Positions 20,408 through 31,245 of a DNA stretch of 32,332 bases are shown here, piece after piece. A program made the translations under genes and the position numbers. Numbering within the stretch: the stretch's first letter is position 1; every line of letters begins with the position of its first letter. The DNA comes from Phallusia fumigata (Eukaryota > Chordata > Ascidiacea > Phlebobranchia > Ascidiidae): NCBI GenBank assembly GCA_008931825.1, contig QXVZ01024872.1:1-32332 (forward strand), in the 5' to 3' direction. The notes under the pieces are model-generated. The model saw only the letters and a list, made by a program, of their open reading frames with translations, was not told where the DNA came from and searched no databases.

Positions 20408-21174
20408 TCAACATCAGTTACCCCGCTTGCCCCTAAAATGGGTCAAATTGGTAAACATTCTCCAAACTGGATGAAATTTGGACAGTTTGTATAACATGTT
20501 ATTGTGGTGCAATAATTGACGTGTTTCACCCAATAGCCCCAGGTTTTACCCCATTAGCCCCTTAAAATAGGGGAAATTGTTAAACATTTTCCTAATTGGA
20601 TGAAATTTTGACAGTTTGTATAACATGTCATTGTGGTGAAATAATTAATGTATTTTACCCTATAGCCCCAGCAGTTACCCCACTAGCCCACTAAAATGGG
20701 TCAAATTGTTAAACAATGTTTGGATTGGATGCAATTTAGACATCTTGTAGAGCATTTTTTTGTGGAACAGTCATTACTATGTTTTACATTAAAGCCCCAG
20801 CAGTTACCCCATTAGCCCCTTAAATGTGTGTTTACCCTGTGCTCCTGGTAGTTAACTTCCTAGCCTTTTAAAGTTTGTCGCTTGGGTCATAGGTAGTTAT
20901 ATTATCAATTCTGTCATTTCATTGTATAATTTATATCAAGTTAAACAAAAATATTTGCCACTGTTCTGTACATTATGTTCACATTACCCTACAATTATAT
21001 AAAACTCTGCATTTGCGGGGACCCATTCGTTTATGCCTGCAGAAACAATCATGTTATAAAAGCTAAAGTATCTATGGGACCCAATGTAAAACGACATGGT
21101 GGATATGTATGCATTTTCTAATGGGATAATAGTGTACATGGAATTGTAATATGGTGAAAGCCACCACTCTAGTT
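20408..21174 (+). repeat. Composite repeat family, copy B (with tail)
   Basis: It has four ~120-bp units of the 'CAGTTACCCC ... AAAATGGGTCAAATTG ... ACAGTTTGTATAACATG' type. The conserved tail follows from 21,034 (TGCCTGCAGAAACAATCATG) to CCACCACTCTAGTT at 21,174. Same orientation as CatSper2. Confidence 0.85.
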
Positions 21175-21179
21175 ATGCC

Positions 21180-21560
21180 CCCCCCCACTTTTTTTTTCTT
21201 TTTTCACTGCATGCGTCTCGTCCATGTACTTTTGACATGAAATGTTTGATGGATTTGGATAAAACTTTCACAGCTGGTGGATATGGTCAAGGCGGTGTGT
21301 TATTCGTTTCAATTGACCTATAGCTCCAAGGGTTACCCCACTAGACCCCGAAATGGTGAAATATTCCCTGCACATTGTCTGTGCACTTTTTGGGTGAAAT
21401 GTTTGGTGGATTTGGATGAAACTTTCATAGCTGGAAGATATGGTCATGGTGATGTGTCCCCACAGACCCAGTGGTTACCCCGCTAGCCCCCTAAAATGCG
21501 TCGAATTATTAAACGATGTCCAAATTTGTAAAATTCACACAGTTTGTAGAACATGCCATA
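21180..21560 (+). repeat. Composite repeat family, head fragment
   Basis: It starts with a C9 run and a T-rich tract, then TTTTGACATGAAATGTTTGA and two copies of the 'GCTGGNRGATATGGTCA' unit. It ends near ACAGTTTGTAGAACATGCC without a tail, about 60 bp before the next exon. Confidence 0.75.
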
Positions 21561-21619
21561 ATTGTTAGAAATGTCAGTTAAAGTTAAATTGATTCCTTGT
21601 TTTTAAGCTTTAATCAGAG

Positions 21620-21844
21620 ATTTCTATAATTCACACATTGACACAGTCCACAGTAACAAAACAAGAAAGAAGATGGAAGCGGATTAAGTGTCGTGAGACT
21701 ACTTATCCACCACTCGACATGTGGGCAAATTGGGTGGTGGATAGTAACTGGTTTCAAAACTTTATGCTCATCCTAATATTGGTAAATGCTGTCCTACTTG
21801 TTGTTGATGCAGAAATTGGAGAAACAACAGAATCTATGTATATG
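21620..21844 (+). CDS. CATSPER2: CatSper2 homologue, exon with pre-S1 and S1
   Basis: The exon starts in phase 0 after TTTAATCAGAG; an alternative AG two bases earlier would give phase 1. It ends at TATATG then GTAAGT, 75 codons. A basic pre-S1 linker (KQERRWKRIKCRE) leads to YPPLDMWANWVVDSNWFQNF, which closely parallels the vertebrate CatSper2 sequence preceding S1, and then the S1 helix MLILILVNAVLLVVDAE. The PPL-x-x-W-A-x-W-V motif separates CatSper2 from CatSper1, 3 and 4, so the subunit call rests partly on it. The exact acceptor is the only uncertain point. Confidence 0.9.
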
Positions 21845-24607
21845 GTAAGTTGTAAATCACTACTTTAGGCCTGACAAAAAAGTTATGGAAAAAAAACAAG
21901 GAAAGAGTTGCACTTGGCCTAAAATGATAAAATGTGAGGTGGGGCAGGACCAGGGCTATATCTGACCTTCTTCATGTTTATTTAAAGTCCACTTAATTTC
22001 TGGATGTGCTATCTGTAATTTTATTGCATTGTATAGTGGTAAAACATAAACCATTTTATTACGTTTATGTGATTGTAATGTTATATTTGTGCAAGTGAAG
22101 TTAATTTGAAAAGATTATGAACTAATTCTATCACATGGACATGGTGGGAAAATGGGGGAAGCTCCTTACCAGGAAATAAGTGCTACTAGCGGGAATTTGT
22201 TCGGCTGTTTACGTAACAAGTGGACTTAAAAGTCGAAAATAAATACTGTAACAGTGTTTTACCGAAAACTGAAGGGAAATTTTTATTGGCCTCCCGGGAA
22301 ATTTGCATTTTTTTCTAGCCCTGCACATGAAACTTGAGCAGATGGTAGTTCAAGTCCAAAGCTGTTACCAGACATGGGCAATCTTGATTCATATTTGAAT
22401 GAAGGTTTTGCTTCCAGCAAATGCTTTTGTTCAAAAATTGATGAATGTGAAAGTCTGTTGTTGACTTAACTCCCTCCCTTATTCCCTAGCACAGGTGGTT
22501 AGATTCTAAGCTCCCCTCAACTCTTCGTAAATACGTAAATGCCTAGTTGTATTTGAATGCTATTCAAGTTGCATGAGGATTAATGTTATGCTTACAAATT
22601 TGTTGCCTTAAAATGTTGTAACAAATGATATCCAACAACTATGACCACAAGAGAATGCTTTAGAGGTTTTTCAAACATGTTGTGTTTTTTAGTTTAAATA
22701 ATCAGATCAGTTTTAAATTTTGACAAAAATGAATACTACTTTGAATATCTAGCCTGAAAAAAATCCTGCAATTATTCGTGAATATGAATACAACTAACAA
22801 TTTATTCGAAATAATTTGAAAAGTTGATCTTTGAAATCGTCATAACAATTAGTGAACATAAGTATGAGTATTCCAGGCGATTTATTATGGGTCCCCTTTC
22901 CTCAATAGGACACAATGTTTTTCGTTTTTTTTTCTTCCCATGCAGCTTGTCCATGCACTTTTGACATGTTTAATGGATTTGGATAAAATTTTCACAGCTG
23001 GTAGATATTGTAATGTCTGTGTGTTATCTATTTTGATAGTTTTGGCTAACCCCACAGACCCAGTGGTTACCCCACTACCCCCCTAATATGGGTTAAATTA
23101 TTGAACAATGTTCAAATTGGATAAAATTTACACAGTTTGTAGAAAATGCCATTATGGTGCGTCGAATTAATAATTTGATACCATAGCCCCAGTGGTTACC
23201 CCGCTAGCCCCCTGTGGGTCAAATTATTAAACAATGACAGAACTTGTTGAAATTTTGAATAAAATTGAATGAAATTTGCACAGTTTGGAGACCATGCCAT
23301 TATATTACATTGCTGTGTTTACCCTTAAAGCCCCCAAAAGTGACCTGCTATCTTTATAAGATTTGAAGATTTAATGAAACTTATTTAAAATATCTCCTAC
23401 TATTTTGAAATGTGTATAGATTGATGCGTAATCGTCTACTTTGCATGTGTGGGAACCCATGCATGTCTGCCTGCAGAAACAATTATGCCATAAATACATT
23501 AAATATTAACTATGGGACCCAATATAAAATAATGGAGTGAATATATATCCTTTATAAATTAAGTGATAGTATATAATGGAATGGCAATATGGGAAAAGCC
23601 ACCATTCTAGTTGTTGTTTGACTTTATAGGCACCAGTCATCATTCTGCTAGACCTTCATATTGGGTTGAATTATTAAACACTAAATTTTGGACCATTTGT
23701 AAAACATTTTACTGTGTTGTATTGATTGCTTTGTTTGATCGTATAGTCCAAGCAGTTGTCCCCACTAGTCCTGCAAACGCTAAATTATGAAATTATGTCT
23801 GAAATGGATGACATTTGGACAGTCTGGAAAGCATTCTTTTAGGAACTAATGTGTTTGACTCTATAGCCCAAGCAGTTTCCCAGCTGGCTCCATAATATGG
23901 GCCAAATTATAGAACAATGTATAAACTGGGTAAAACATATTTCCATTATGGTGCATTAATTCCCCCTAAAATTTTGTGACCTCTTACTGTTATACAATTG
24001 TTTTGTAATGTGAAATGTGTTGCAGGTACGAAAGTTTTCATTGTATCTTTAGATACTGCATCTTGATTAACTACACAAATATTACCCTTTGCATACTATA
24101 GCATTAATAAGATATTATGTGCTATGAAGAAAAGATACAAAACTTGATTTAATTCTTAAAGCTGGATGACTTCCATGATTAAGACAAACTGTGAACAGGA
24201 GAAAATTAGTTTTAATTTGCAGCAGCACAAGCTTATGTGTATGTGCCTAGCTGACTAAGTGTTGTAATAAACATATGACTAGTTGCACAACTACAGCCAT
24301 GCATAATGTGGTAAAGTGTAGTTCAAAAACTCCACTTCTGCTGTTAGAGCTGGTAATTTTTCATTTGGAAGGCATCTATGTACATATGAATTAACTTGTT
24401 TAACCTGAAACTTGCCTTTGAAATACTTTCAGCTGCTAGGTGTTGGTTGATTTTTGTCTAAATTTTTCAATAACAATGTGTTTCCTATTTACTGATAATT
24501 GCATCTGAATGTTGCTGGAAATTATGCTACAGAATATACTTTTGGTTTTGATTCATTATTTCAAAATACACTTCAGGTAAAAATAAAGCAACTGGTGTAT
24601 TTTACAG
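21845..24607. other. CatSper2 intron (about 2.8 kb)
   Basis: It contains TATTCGAAT-type sequence at 22,540-22,830 and composite repeat copy C at 22,885-23,612, with further worn units to about 23,990. No exon was seen inside. Confidence 0.7.
22885..23612 (+). repeat. Composite repeat family, copy C (head and tail)
   Basis: The head GGGTCCCCTTTCCTCAATAG and 'TGGATTTGGATAAAATTTTCACAGCTGGTAGATATTG' are followed by 'CAGTGGTTACCCCACTA' units. The tail runs from TGCCTGCAGAAACAATTATG (23,468) to CCACCATTCTAGTT (23,612). Same orientation as CatSper2. Confidence 0.82.
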
Positions 24608-24763
24608 GAGGTTGTGAGGGTTATTCGCACATGTGATTATTGCTGTTTATGGATATTTATTGTTGAAATTCTGTTAAAATGGGTTGATGATTTCAAGACA
24701 TTTTGGAAAAATGGATGGAATGAATTGGACTTTTACATTACCGTTGTTTCAATTTTACCGGAG
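24608..24763 (+). CDS. CATSPER2: CatSper2 homologue, exon with S2 and S3
   Basis: Acceptor TGTATTTTACAG, 52 codons in phase 0, donor GAG then GTATGA. The exon reads YCCLWIFIVEILLKWVDDF (S2), then KTFWKNGWNELDFYITVVS and ILPE (S3). The 'FIxEILLKW' and 'FWKxxWNxxDFxxT' strings are characteristic of CatSper2. The acidic residues in S2 (Glu) and S3 (Asp in ELDF) are those that pair with the S4 charges in voltage-sensor domains. Confidence 0.95.
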
Positions 24764-25621
24764 GTATGAAATGCAAGCTTTTCCAACATGTTAGGCACAT
24801 TTGTTTTGTGTTAGAAAAAGTAGTGCAGAGAGAGCAAAAGTAATTACCATGCTGTTGTATGTGACAACTGTATTAGGTGCTATTTATTTACTTATGTTTT
24901 TTGGCCCCAGATCGATTAAAATGATAATTGCTAATTAGCATTTAACACAGATTACCATCACATGCTTTTTTACATGTAAAATCAACAAACCTGTTAAAAG
25001 TAAAGGATAACTAAGATAGTGATTTGCAATGTAATGTGGTATCTTAAATATACAGATAAATACAGTTAATCCTAAAGCCAATTTGCCAAGCTTTTTTTTA
25101 AAATTACCCATAATATGTGATTATCCGGAATCAGTATAAACAGGAAGCATTGTTAACAGTGGTTCTATGCCAACAGTGATGCTTTCTTTTAAAAAATGTA
25201 CATGTGCACAATTAAGCACTTCTAGAATAAAGCAATTCATTTCCTAAAATCTAGGTCAAAGTTTACACCACAGCATAAAAAATGACGTTACACTTTTAAA
25301 CTGCCATGCATTTGCTCATGTAATAAGGATTGACATTTTGGATTTACTTTCTTGTAATTTTACTGGTTTTTTACAATTTTCTACATCTAGGAAGTAAAAA
25401 CAAATAAAATTATTTAAACAATTAAAGTCGCTGTTTGTTGTCAGTACTTAAACACAGCATGTCATTAGCCTACACAACTAACACAAATAAGAACATGGTT
25501 GTGATTAAAGTTATAGCTCTTGTTACACGATTTATGCACCCAATTATTTAAGAGATTTATATGACTGTGTAATTTCACATTGAAGTTAATGTATGGTTTA
25601 TCCAATGAATCATTTAAATTG

Positions 25622-25682
25622 ATTTTTAAATGGGGTAATAGTGTAAATGGAATGGCAATATGGTGAAAGCCACCCTTCTAGT
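25622..25682 (+). repeat. Composite repeat family, isolated tail
   Basis: TTTTTAAATGGGGTAATAGT and GGAATGGCAATATGGTGAAA followed by GCCACCCTTCTAGTT match the last 60 bp of tails A, B and C. The rest of the element is missing. Same orientation as the others. Confidence 0.85.
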
Positions 25683-25746
25683 TTTTTATGGGCTCTATTA
25701 GCAGTACCAATGACATTTGACGAATGTATAAGGCTCATTGTTAGAG

Positions 25747-26117
25747 CAATGGTCAGCACACTTTTATTATAAAGGCCCAAGTTTAAGTTTAGTAATAGCT
25801 GGAGGTCAACACAGCAAGTTTCATACCAAGATAATTGAGGCTATTTTTGTTCCATTCAAGTACATTTGAAATGTATATATACGTACAATTCATTGTTACA
25901 TAACATTTTTTGGTATTTGCTTCATTACAATGCATAGTTACAAAAAAACATTTGTTGTGTCAAATAATCGACGTTTACTTATGGTGCAGTGATCTGGCCC
26001 TGCCCCTCCATCAGAGTCCGAATCTAATATGCCTTGCAACTAACATAAGTAAGAGTTGCATAGCCCACTGAAAAGTACTAAGCGGCCAACGATTGGGCCA
26101 CAGTTTACTGACCACTG
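25747..26117. mobile_element. hAT-like MITE with CARTGGTCAGYA ends
   Basis: It begins CAATGGTCAGCACACTTTTA followed by TTATAAAGGCCC, and ends GGGCCACAGTTTACTGACCACTG. These are imperfect inverted ends of the same general type as many 'CAGTGGTCAGCAAACTTT' hAT elements. The flanking octamers (TGTTAGAG, GTTTAAGA) are similar only if shifted, so the target duplication has decayed. Confidence 0.65.
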
Positions 26118-26217
26118 GTTTAAGACATTGTTTATGCTATGTGTCCAGCTGGGAGGATCACAACCTTCCTAGTTTTAAACAAATATCCAGAATGATAGCA
26201 AAACCTTTTTTTTCAAG

Positions 26218-26310
26218 CTGATTCGATGGTTTAACAGCGATGTCAACAATTCGGGGTTGTCTAGTTTGAGCTTTCTTCGTGTGTTAAGGATTACACGCTT
26301 GCTTAAAATG
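26218..26310 (+). CDS. CATSPER2: CatSper2 homologue, exon with S4 voltage sensor
   Basis: Acceptor CTTTTTTTTTCAAG, 31 codons in phase 0, donor ATG then GTAAGT. After a short extracellular S3-S4 loop (LIRWFNSDVNNSG) the S4 helix reads LSFLRVLRITRLLKM. It has Arg/Arg/Arg/Lys at every third position, and the next exon supplies a further Arg (VSRF). This repeated positive charge is the voltage sensor of the channel. Confidence 0.95.
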
Positions 26311-26366
26311 GTAAGTGTTTTAACACCAATTCACAATTTACCTTGCCAAGAAACATATTTTTACAG
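26311..26366. other. Tiny CatSper2 intron, 56 bp
   Basis: GTAAGT to TTTTTACAG. It lies within the S4 coding region. The length is near the minimum for animal introns. Confidence 0.95.
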
Positions 26367-26500
26367 GTTTCAAGATTTGAGCAAGCACGGATTATTCTTA
26401 TGAGTGTTTCAAAAGCATTTAGTGCGATGAGCTTTATTTTGCTGTTACTTGCTCTTTTTATGTGGATGTTTGCTTTAATGGGAGAAGTGATCTTTGATAG
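26367..26500 (+). CDS. CATSPER2: CatSper2 homologue, exon with S4-S5 linker and S5
   Basis: 44 codons plus two bases, starting VSRFEQARIILMSVSKAF. The S5 helix follows (MSFILLLLALFMWMFALMG), then EVIFD. The end, GATAG then GTTTGC, uses a non-consensus donor. The AG joins an A at 27,524 to make an Arg codon, so the product reads IFDRYTR across the junction, matching the CatSper2 'VFSEYTR' region. Confidence 0.92.
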
Positions 26501-27523
26501 GTTTGCCTAGCAGAAGTTTTTCCATTTTTAAATATTTTTTACATGCTCAGTACTGCAAATATCTAGGAAACATTTGAAGATGTTAATCATAGTAATCCCC
26601 AATACTTTCGTACTGGAAAGTTTTACCATTGAAAATAGTACATTTAAAATGCAAATAGATAAATCTTTACATCCAAAACACCAATTTTTATTTCATCACC
26701 CTGTTTTCTTGTTAACTTGATAGAAAATGTTCGTAAATAGTTGTTTAGGTCATCACGGTGTGCAATCACTTTAGTTTGAAATTAAAACCCCAACTGTTGT
26801 CAGGCTGGCCTTTCCACCCCACTATGAGCTAAATGTTTGTTCACATATCACTGTATCTCTGTTCATATGTTTACAATTTATTGGATTTAGTGGCTAAAGA
26901 TTTTCTGGCAGAAAAGCTAATCTGTAGGGAAACTGTCTATATTTGTGCTATTATAGCAACTTTTTTTGAAGACTAATTCAGAATTTAGTATAAAATGTAG
27001 TGTTTGTGCAAATGCTAGAAATATTCACGGAAGAAGAACTAGCTTAAAACATTATTGAGCGAAAGGCCATGGTCAGATCTTTCATGCCCAAAAGCAACCA
27101 TAACAACTATATGGGTTTAAAGATCAACCACACAGCTAAATTGTTACTGATCCTGCAAAAATACTTAATGCTTCATATAATTTTGATTTTTGTCATAATG
27201 AATTTGCAGCCGAGTATAAGTTAAATAAAGAAACAGATGCCACTGTCACATTTGTAAATGCCACTTATTCCAATAAAGTGTACAAAATATTTGATTATTT
27301 TTGGATGCCATTGTATATCAAATAATATCAGTTTCCATTACCAATATAAATGGTAGATGGGGATTTAAGCCTGCTCAGATTTCTTTCGGATTAGATATTC
27401 AACTTGATATGAACAACTTTAGAAAACACCACTTTGTAGAATCACAACCACGTAAGGTTCTGTTGGCATTGGTGTTGATTCCAAGACAATTGTCCAGGAA
27501 GTGATTATTGCTTGTTTTTCAAG
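26501..27523. other. CatSper2 intron (about 1.0 kb)
   Basis: AT-rich. I tested a possible exon after TTTGCAG near 27,209, but in the phase set by the preceding exon it meets a stop within three codons, so it is not used. Confidence 0.7.
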
Positions 27524-27653
27524 ATACACCCGATTTGATGGAAAAGCTGAAGGAATGCAACTTCTATATCAAAAAGCATTTTCTGATATTCTTTGGTCTT
27601 TTGCAACATTATTTCAGTTGATGACCCTTGATCATTGGCTTGAAACACTGATG
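27524..27653 (+). CDS. CATSPER2: CatSper2 homologue, pore-helix and selectivity-filter exon
   Basis: Acceptor TTGTTTTTCAAG. One base completes an Arg codon, then come 43 codons, and the donor is ATG then GTATGC. YTRFDGKAEG is followed by the pore helix SDILWSFATLFQLM and the signature TLDHW. CatSper subunits carry T-x-D-x-W in the pore, and the Asp is one of the four acidic residues forming the calcium-selective filter. TLDHW is the CatSper2 form. All pore residues appear intact. Confidence 0.96.
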
Positions 27654-29811
27654 GTATGCTTCCTAAATACGAACAACATGATTTTTTGTTCCTCCATTTG
27701 CTTGTTAATGTACTTTTAAAAATTAGGCTTGCATATGTTTTTAGATGGCAATTAGGATCCTGAAGGATCGATATTGTGGTAATTATGCTCAAAGGAGACT
27801 CATTTTTTTAATTCATTTACAGTTTTGTCAAAATATCATGATTACTTTAAATTTGCACACACAACAGGTTGGTATCCAAAAAATTAAAAAAAGCTTTATT
27901 AAAAGTATGTAAAAAAAACCAGGGGTTTAATTTTTGATTGGTTGGTGCATTGCAATCATTTAGTTGCAATATTTTACACCCCTTTAAGTACGTGTTTCTT
28001 TACATGTCCTTGTGTTTTTTTACAGCATTAGCTCAAGAAGTCCTCCACTTCTTAAATTTTTACACCAGTTCACATAATGGTAACGGATAGGACCCCTAAA
28101 TTATGAAATATAGTGAACTTCAGTTATATCACACTCAATTGGATTGACAAATTTATCTGAATTAGGTAAAGAACTGGTATTTCTGAAGTGGGTAGACTAA
28201 AGTACAATATGTTGAAGCAAAAAATTTAATAGCAAGCAGTTGTTATAAATAAACATTTATCTGCAACATGGTTTTGTGTAAGAATTGGCCATTGTAAAGT
28301 GAAAAATTAGGATTACGAGATGTAAAAATAGCGACTTAACCGAAGTTTCCTGTTTAAAGAAAACTATTATGTTAAGTAAAAAGTAAATGAGCAAAGTAAC
28401 TGTTCAACACTCATATTTGCAATTTTGTTACCAGTATAGTTCTATCCAAGATAGCACAATTGCACTTAAACATTTACAAAGCTAGAATAGCTGCACACCA
28501 TGAAAATACTACCGTATAAAGTGGAGGGTACATTTGGTGAATTTGAATTATGTGCAGTAACTTTGCTATCATTACAAGGTGTTATATGTCAGAGGTTCAC
28601 AAAAAAGTGAGTTTGTTGCATTTGGGAAAAAATTTATGGGGCCAACAAGGTGCTTCCAAAAAGCTAACCACACATGTTAAAGAAAAAGGGTGCAGTTTGA
28701 CAGTCGAATTAATAACTGAAAGAAACCCTTCCAGGTAGAAGAACATTTGGTACTGCCTGTTAAACTAATTTGAGTTTGGGAAAATGTGTTTCTAGTATGG
28801 TTATTATACTAGTTAATGAGCGTAAAACTCCGACAGGAACAAATGGAATAAGTAAATAAAAGTAATAAAACGAAAAGAATTCAATAAAAGAGAAAACAAG
28901 AGGGAAATTAGACACGGCACAAACTTGACTAATTTGATGTCAAACACAAACTTAAGAAAGTAAGAAACAACTGTCAATTGAAATTTAGGTTTTTGTTTCA
29001 AGTTTTGTTTGTTTTGTTTCATTTTTATACTGGGGGGCGGAGCAATGCCTGAATGTGTTATGCTCATTATGGGTCCGCCTTCTAGCTACCAGCTTCATTG
29101 CAGTTCTGCTGGATCATTTTTATTTGATTTTTGAAAGTTGGTGACTTCAATTTGGGTCAACCCATTGGGTTCATCTGGGAGCAATTCCGTTTAAATTTCT
29201 TGCTCAGGAAAACACAAATGACCAAGATGGGATTAGAACCAACTCGGCCATCTTGGTGGCAAACCTACCAGATACATGTGTGATTGTCTTGTATGCACTT
29301 TTGGCATGAAATGTTTGACTATTTTAAGTGAAACCTTTACAGGTGGTAGATATGGTCATAAGGATGTGAAAATAGTGCAGTTCATGTTGTAGTACATAAA
29401 CGCAAATGAAGTTAGTTAAACATCTCTTAATCTTCATGCTATTATGGATGCAATACAAAAACTAAAACTTATGGAGTCTAAAACAATACAGTAAGTTTTA
29501 ACACCAATTCGCAAATTTATGGTAATATGGTTGAAGCCACTTTTTTCATGTGTTGTTTTTACACAAAAAATAAATGAAAATGTATTTTAATATTATTAAA
29601 TATTATATTAGATTTCAAAACAATAATGCTCTTTTGTATTTTATAATCTTCTGCTGAATCCAGTTGTAAAACAATAACATTAATTTGCATGATAAGAAGT
29701 AAAATAAAATATTTTTGTTTGTAAAATTATACTGGTTTTTGTTTTCTAGCAATAAATAACGGGTATAGTTGTGGTGCGGGATAGTTGTGGATTCATTTTT
29801 ATGCTGTACAG
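27654..29811. other. CatSper2 intron (about 2.2 kb)
   Basis: It contains a head fragment of the composite repeat (29,283-29,370, CACTTTTGGCATGAAATG and GGTAGATATGGTCA) and a partial tail (29,516-29,546). The frame at 28,550-28,738 has no motif or splice support. The AT-rich remainder shows nothing. Confidence 0.65.
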
Positions 29812-29994
29812 GATCTGTTGAAAGTTATGACAACAGCCTATGACTCAACGGTCACAGTGGTGTATATTATGGCATGGATTTGGGTTGGTTCTTTTGTATT
29901 CAAAAACATTTTTGCTGGAATTATGGTAAATAACTTTCAAACTATACGGAATGATTTACATTGGGAGAAAACTGAAAAAGAAGCAAAAAATGAG
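29812..29994 (+). CDS. CATSPER2: CatSper2 homologue, S6 exon
   Basis: Acceptor TTTATGCTGTACAG, 61 codons, donor GAG then GTTAGT, phase 0 at both ends. It reads STVTVVYIMAWIWVGSFVF then KNIFAGIMVNNFQTIRNDL. This is the S6 gate followed by the conserved 'NFQxIRxxL' segment at its cytoplasmic end. An acidic/basic helix (HWEKTEKEAKNE) follows, as in the family. Confidence 0.95.
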
Positions 29995-30054
29995 GTTAGT
30001 TGGTACTGTTTGCTATCATGTAGGGAACATTGTGGGATGTATTACTATTTTAAG

Positions 30055-30118
30055 GTGGACAAATTTCAGAAGGAATTCGCAGATGGCTTAAAAACTGGTT
30101 TAAGAAAGTCCGAAAACG
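30055..30118 (+). CDS. CATSPER2: CatSper2 homologue, post-S6 exon
   Basis: Acceptor TACTATTTTAAG. 21 codons plus one base read VDKFQKEFADGLKTGLRKSE, then N. The donor is AACG then GTATGT. It continues the cytoplasmic helix after S6. The phase-1 end matches the phase of the exon at 30,996. Intron retention before it (29,995-30,054, 60 bp without stop) would keep the frame. Confidence 0.85.
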
Positions 30119-30329
30119 GTATGTTGGTTATTGGTGTATTGTGCGTAAATAATGGTAAACCAGTACCCTAGCCTTAAAATTTGTCAACAACACCTGTTAA
30201 TTATGGGTCCCCTTCCATGAAGGTTTTTTTTCTGTCTAATATGAGTTTGTTCCCATGTTTTGGTCAAGAAAGAGTTGTTCAAAATTCTTCAAATTTTCCC
30301 ACTTCATAGATCTGAAGTTTTGCCCTGAC

Positions 30330-30615
30330 AAATATTACCCTAGTACCCTAAACTTTTACCTTAACTTTACTAGCCATTGGTTGAACCATAGTCCCCTGAA
30401 TTGTGACTTTTTAAAGCAGCAATTATTAACAAAGTAACCTGGAAGTTTCCTATTTTGATAGTTAATACAACACAAAGTCATATAAAAGTATTTGGATTTA
30501 TCGCTTTTTCACCTTGTTACCCAAAAATATTTGTTTTTGTTTACAATCTTGAGACATACTATTCTAAACGTATCAAAAATTTGAAACAAAGATATGTAGG
30601 GTGCTTCACATTGAT
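30330..30615 (+). repeat. Diverged intronic repeat, copy 2
   Basis: The counterpart of 19,560-19,860: TGGTTGAACCATAGTCCCC, AAAGTAACCTGGAAGTTT, TTGGATTTATCGCTTTTTCA and AGGGTGCTTCACATTGATTG. Same orientation. Confidence 0.65.
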
Positions 30616-30925
30616 TGTTAAAAATGATGCTGTTTTCGGTGCTCTGCTTGGTGTCCTTTGTGTTGTAGTGCTGTTGATCGCAGATGATTTCATGATTACA
30701 GTTTTTTTTACTGAGATAAACTCTGTAAATGTTAATGAAGAGTATGTCAATGATTTGTTTCATTACATGTACAAAAAACTAAAACCTATTCGTTTGACTC
30801 TTTTTTCGGATTTCTTTGGTTTTGTTATTGTTGTCAAATTAAAATGGCTGAACTTCTATGTAAGCTTTTTAGAAAAAGATTCTTTGAAAAAAATTTCATT
30901 TTTTGCATGGGCTTTGAATGAGTAA
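30455..30925 (+). other. Unexplained 156-codon open frame inside a CatSper2 intron
   Basis: The frame runs from ATG at 30,455 to TAA. The first ~50 codons overlap the diverged repeat, so they are probably not protein. The rest contains a hydrophobic run (VFGALLGVLCVVVLLIADDF), then a polar stretch (NVNEEYVNDLFHYMYKKLK) and a second aromatic-hydrophobic run (LFSDFFGFVIVVKLKWLNF). In DNA this AT-rich, 156 codons without a stop is uncommon. The opposite strand is also relatively open here. No family is recognised and no start context or splice sites connect it to CatSper2. It may be a transposon fragment or chance. Confidence 0.3.
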
Positions 30926-30995
30926 AAAAGTATTTATTGATAATAATTTGAATATACATTTGCAAACTCACCCTAGTCAAATTGATATTTTTCAG

Positions 30996-31051
30996 AAATA
31001 GAAATCGACCATCCTGATGAAATTTCACCTGATCATCAGTTTTTAGGTCAA
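30996..31051 (+). CDS. CATSPER2: CatSper2 homologue, C-terminal-tail exon
   Basis: Acceptor TTGATATTTTTCAG. Two bases complete a Glu codon from the preceding phase-1 exon, then 18 codons read IEIDHPDEISPDHQFLGQ. The donor CAA then GTAAGT is perfect. The acidic, Pro-containing tail sequence is not diagnostic by itself; the call rests on the matching phases, strong splice sites and position. Confidence 0.78.
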
Positions 31052-31245
31052 GTAAGTTAAAAACATGAAATTATATTGGAAAAATGAGTTTAAACAGCTA
31101 ATACAGGATGCATATTCTTTGCAAACCAAACAAATAATTGCAATTAGACTGTGAACCATCAGACCAACCTTGAACTAACAAACCAAGGTTGTGAACCAAT
31201 CTTAAATTCTTTTACGCTCAATGTGGTTTTGGCACATAAATAAAG

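Larger units (their letters stand above)
19292..21619. other. CatSper2 intron (about 2.3 kb) filled with repeats
   Basis: It contains a repeat related to one at 30,330-30,615, an antisense open frame at 19,964-20,278, and two further stretches of the composite repeat family: 20,408-21,174 with tail and 21,180-21,560 without tail. Confidence 0.75.
24764..26217. other. CatSper2 intron (about 1.45 kb)
   Basis: It holds a solo tail of the composite repeat (25,622-25,682) and a hAT-like element (25,747-26,117). No exon was seen. Confidence 0.7.
30119..30995. other. CatSper2 intron (877 bp) with repeat and long open frame
   Basis: It begins with a repeat head (GGGTCCCCTTCCATGAAGG at about 30,205) and a copy of the repeat also seen at 19,560-19,860. 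From 30,455 to 30,925 an unexplained frame of 156 codons is open. Confidence 0.75.

Noticed and set aside
27209..27310. Possible CatSper2 exon after TTTGCAG
   Set aside because: In the phase imposed by the preceding exon it hits a stop in three codons, while the exon at 27,524 joins perfectly.
28550..28738. Plus-strand frame of 62 codons in the pore-S6 intron
   Set aside because: No splice phase fit to CatSper2 and no motif.
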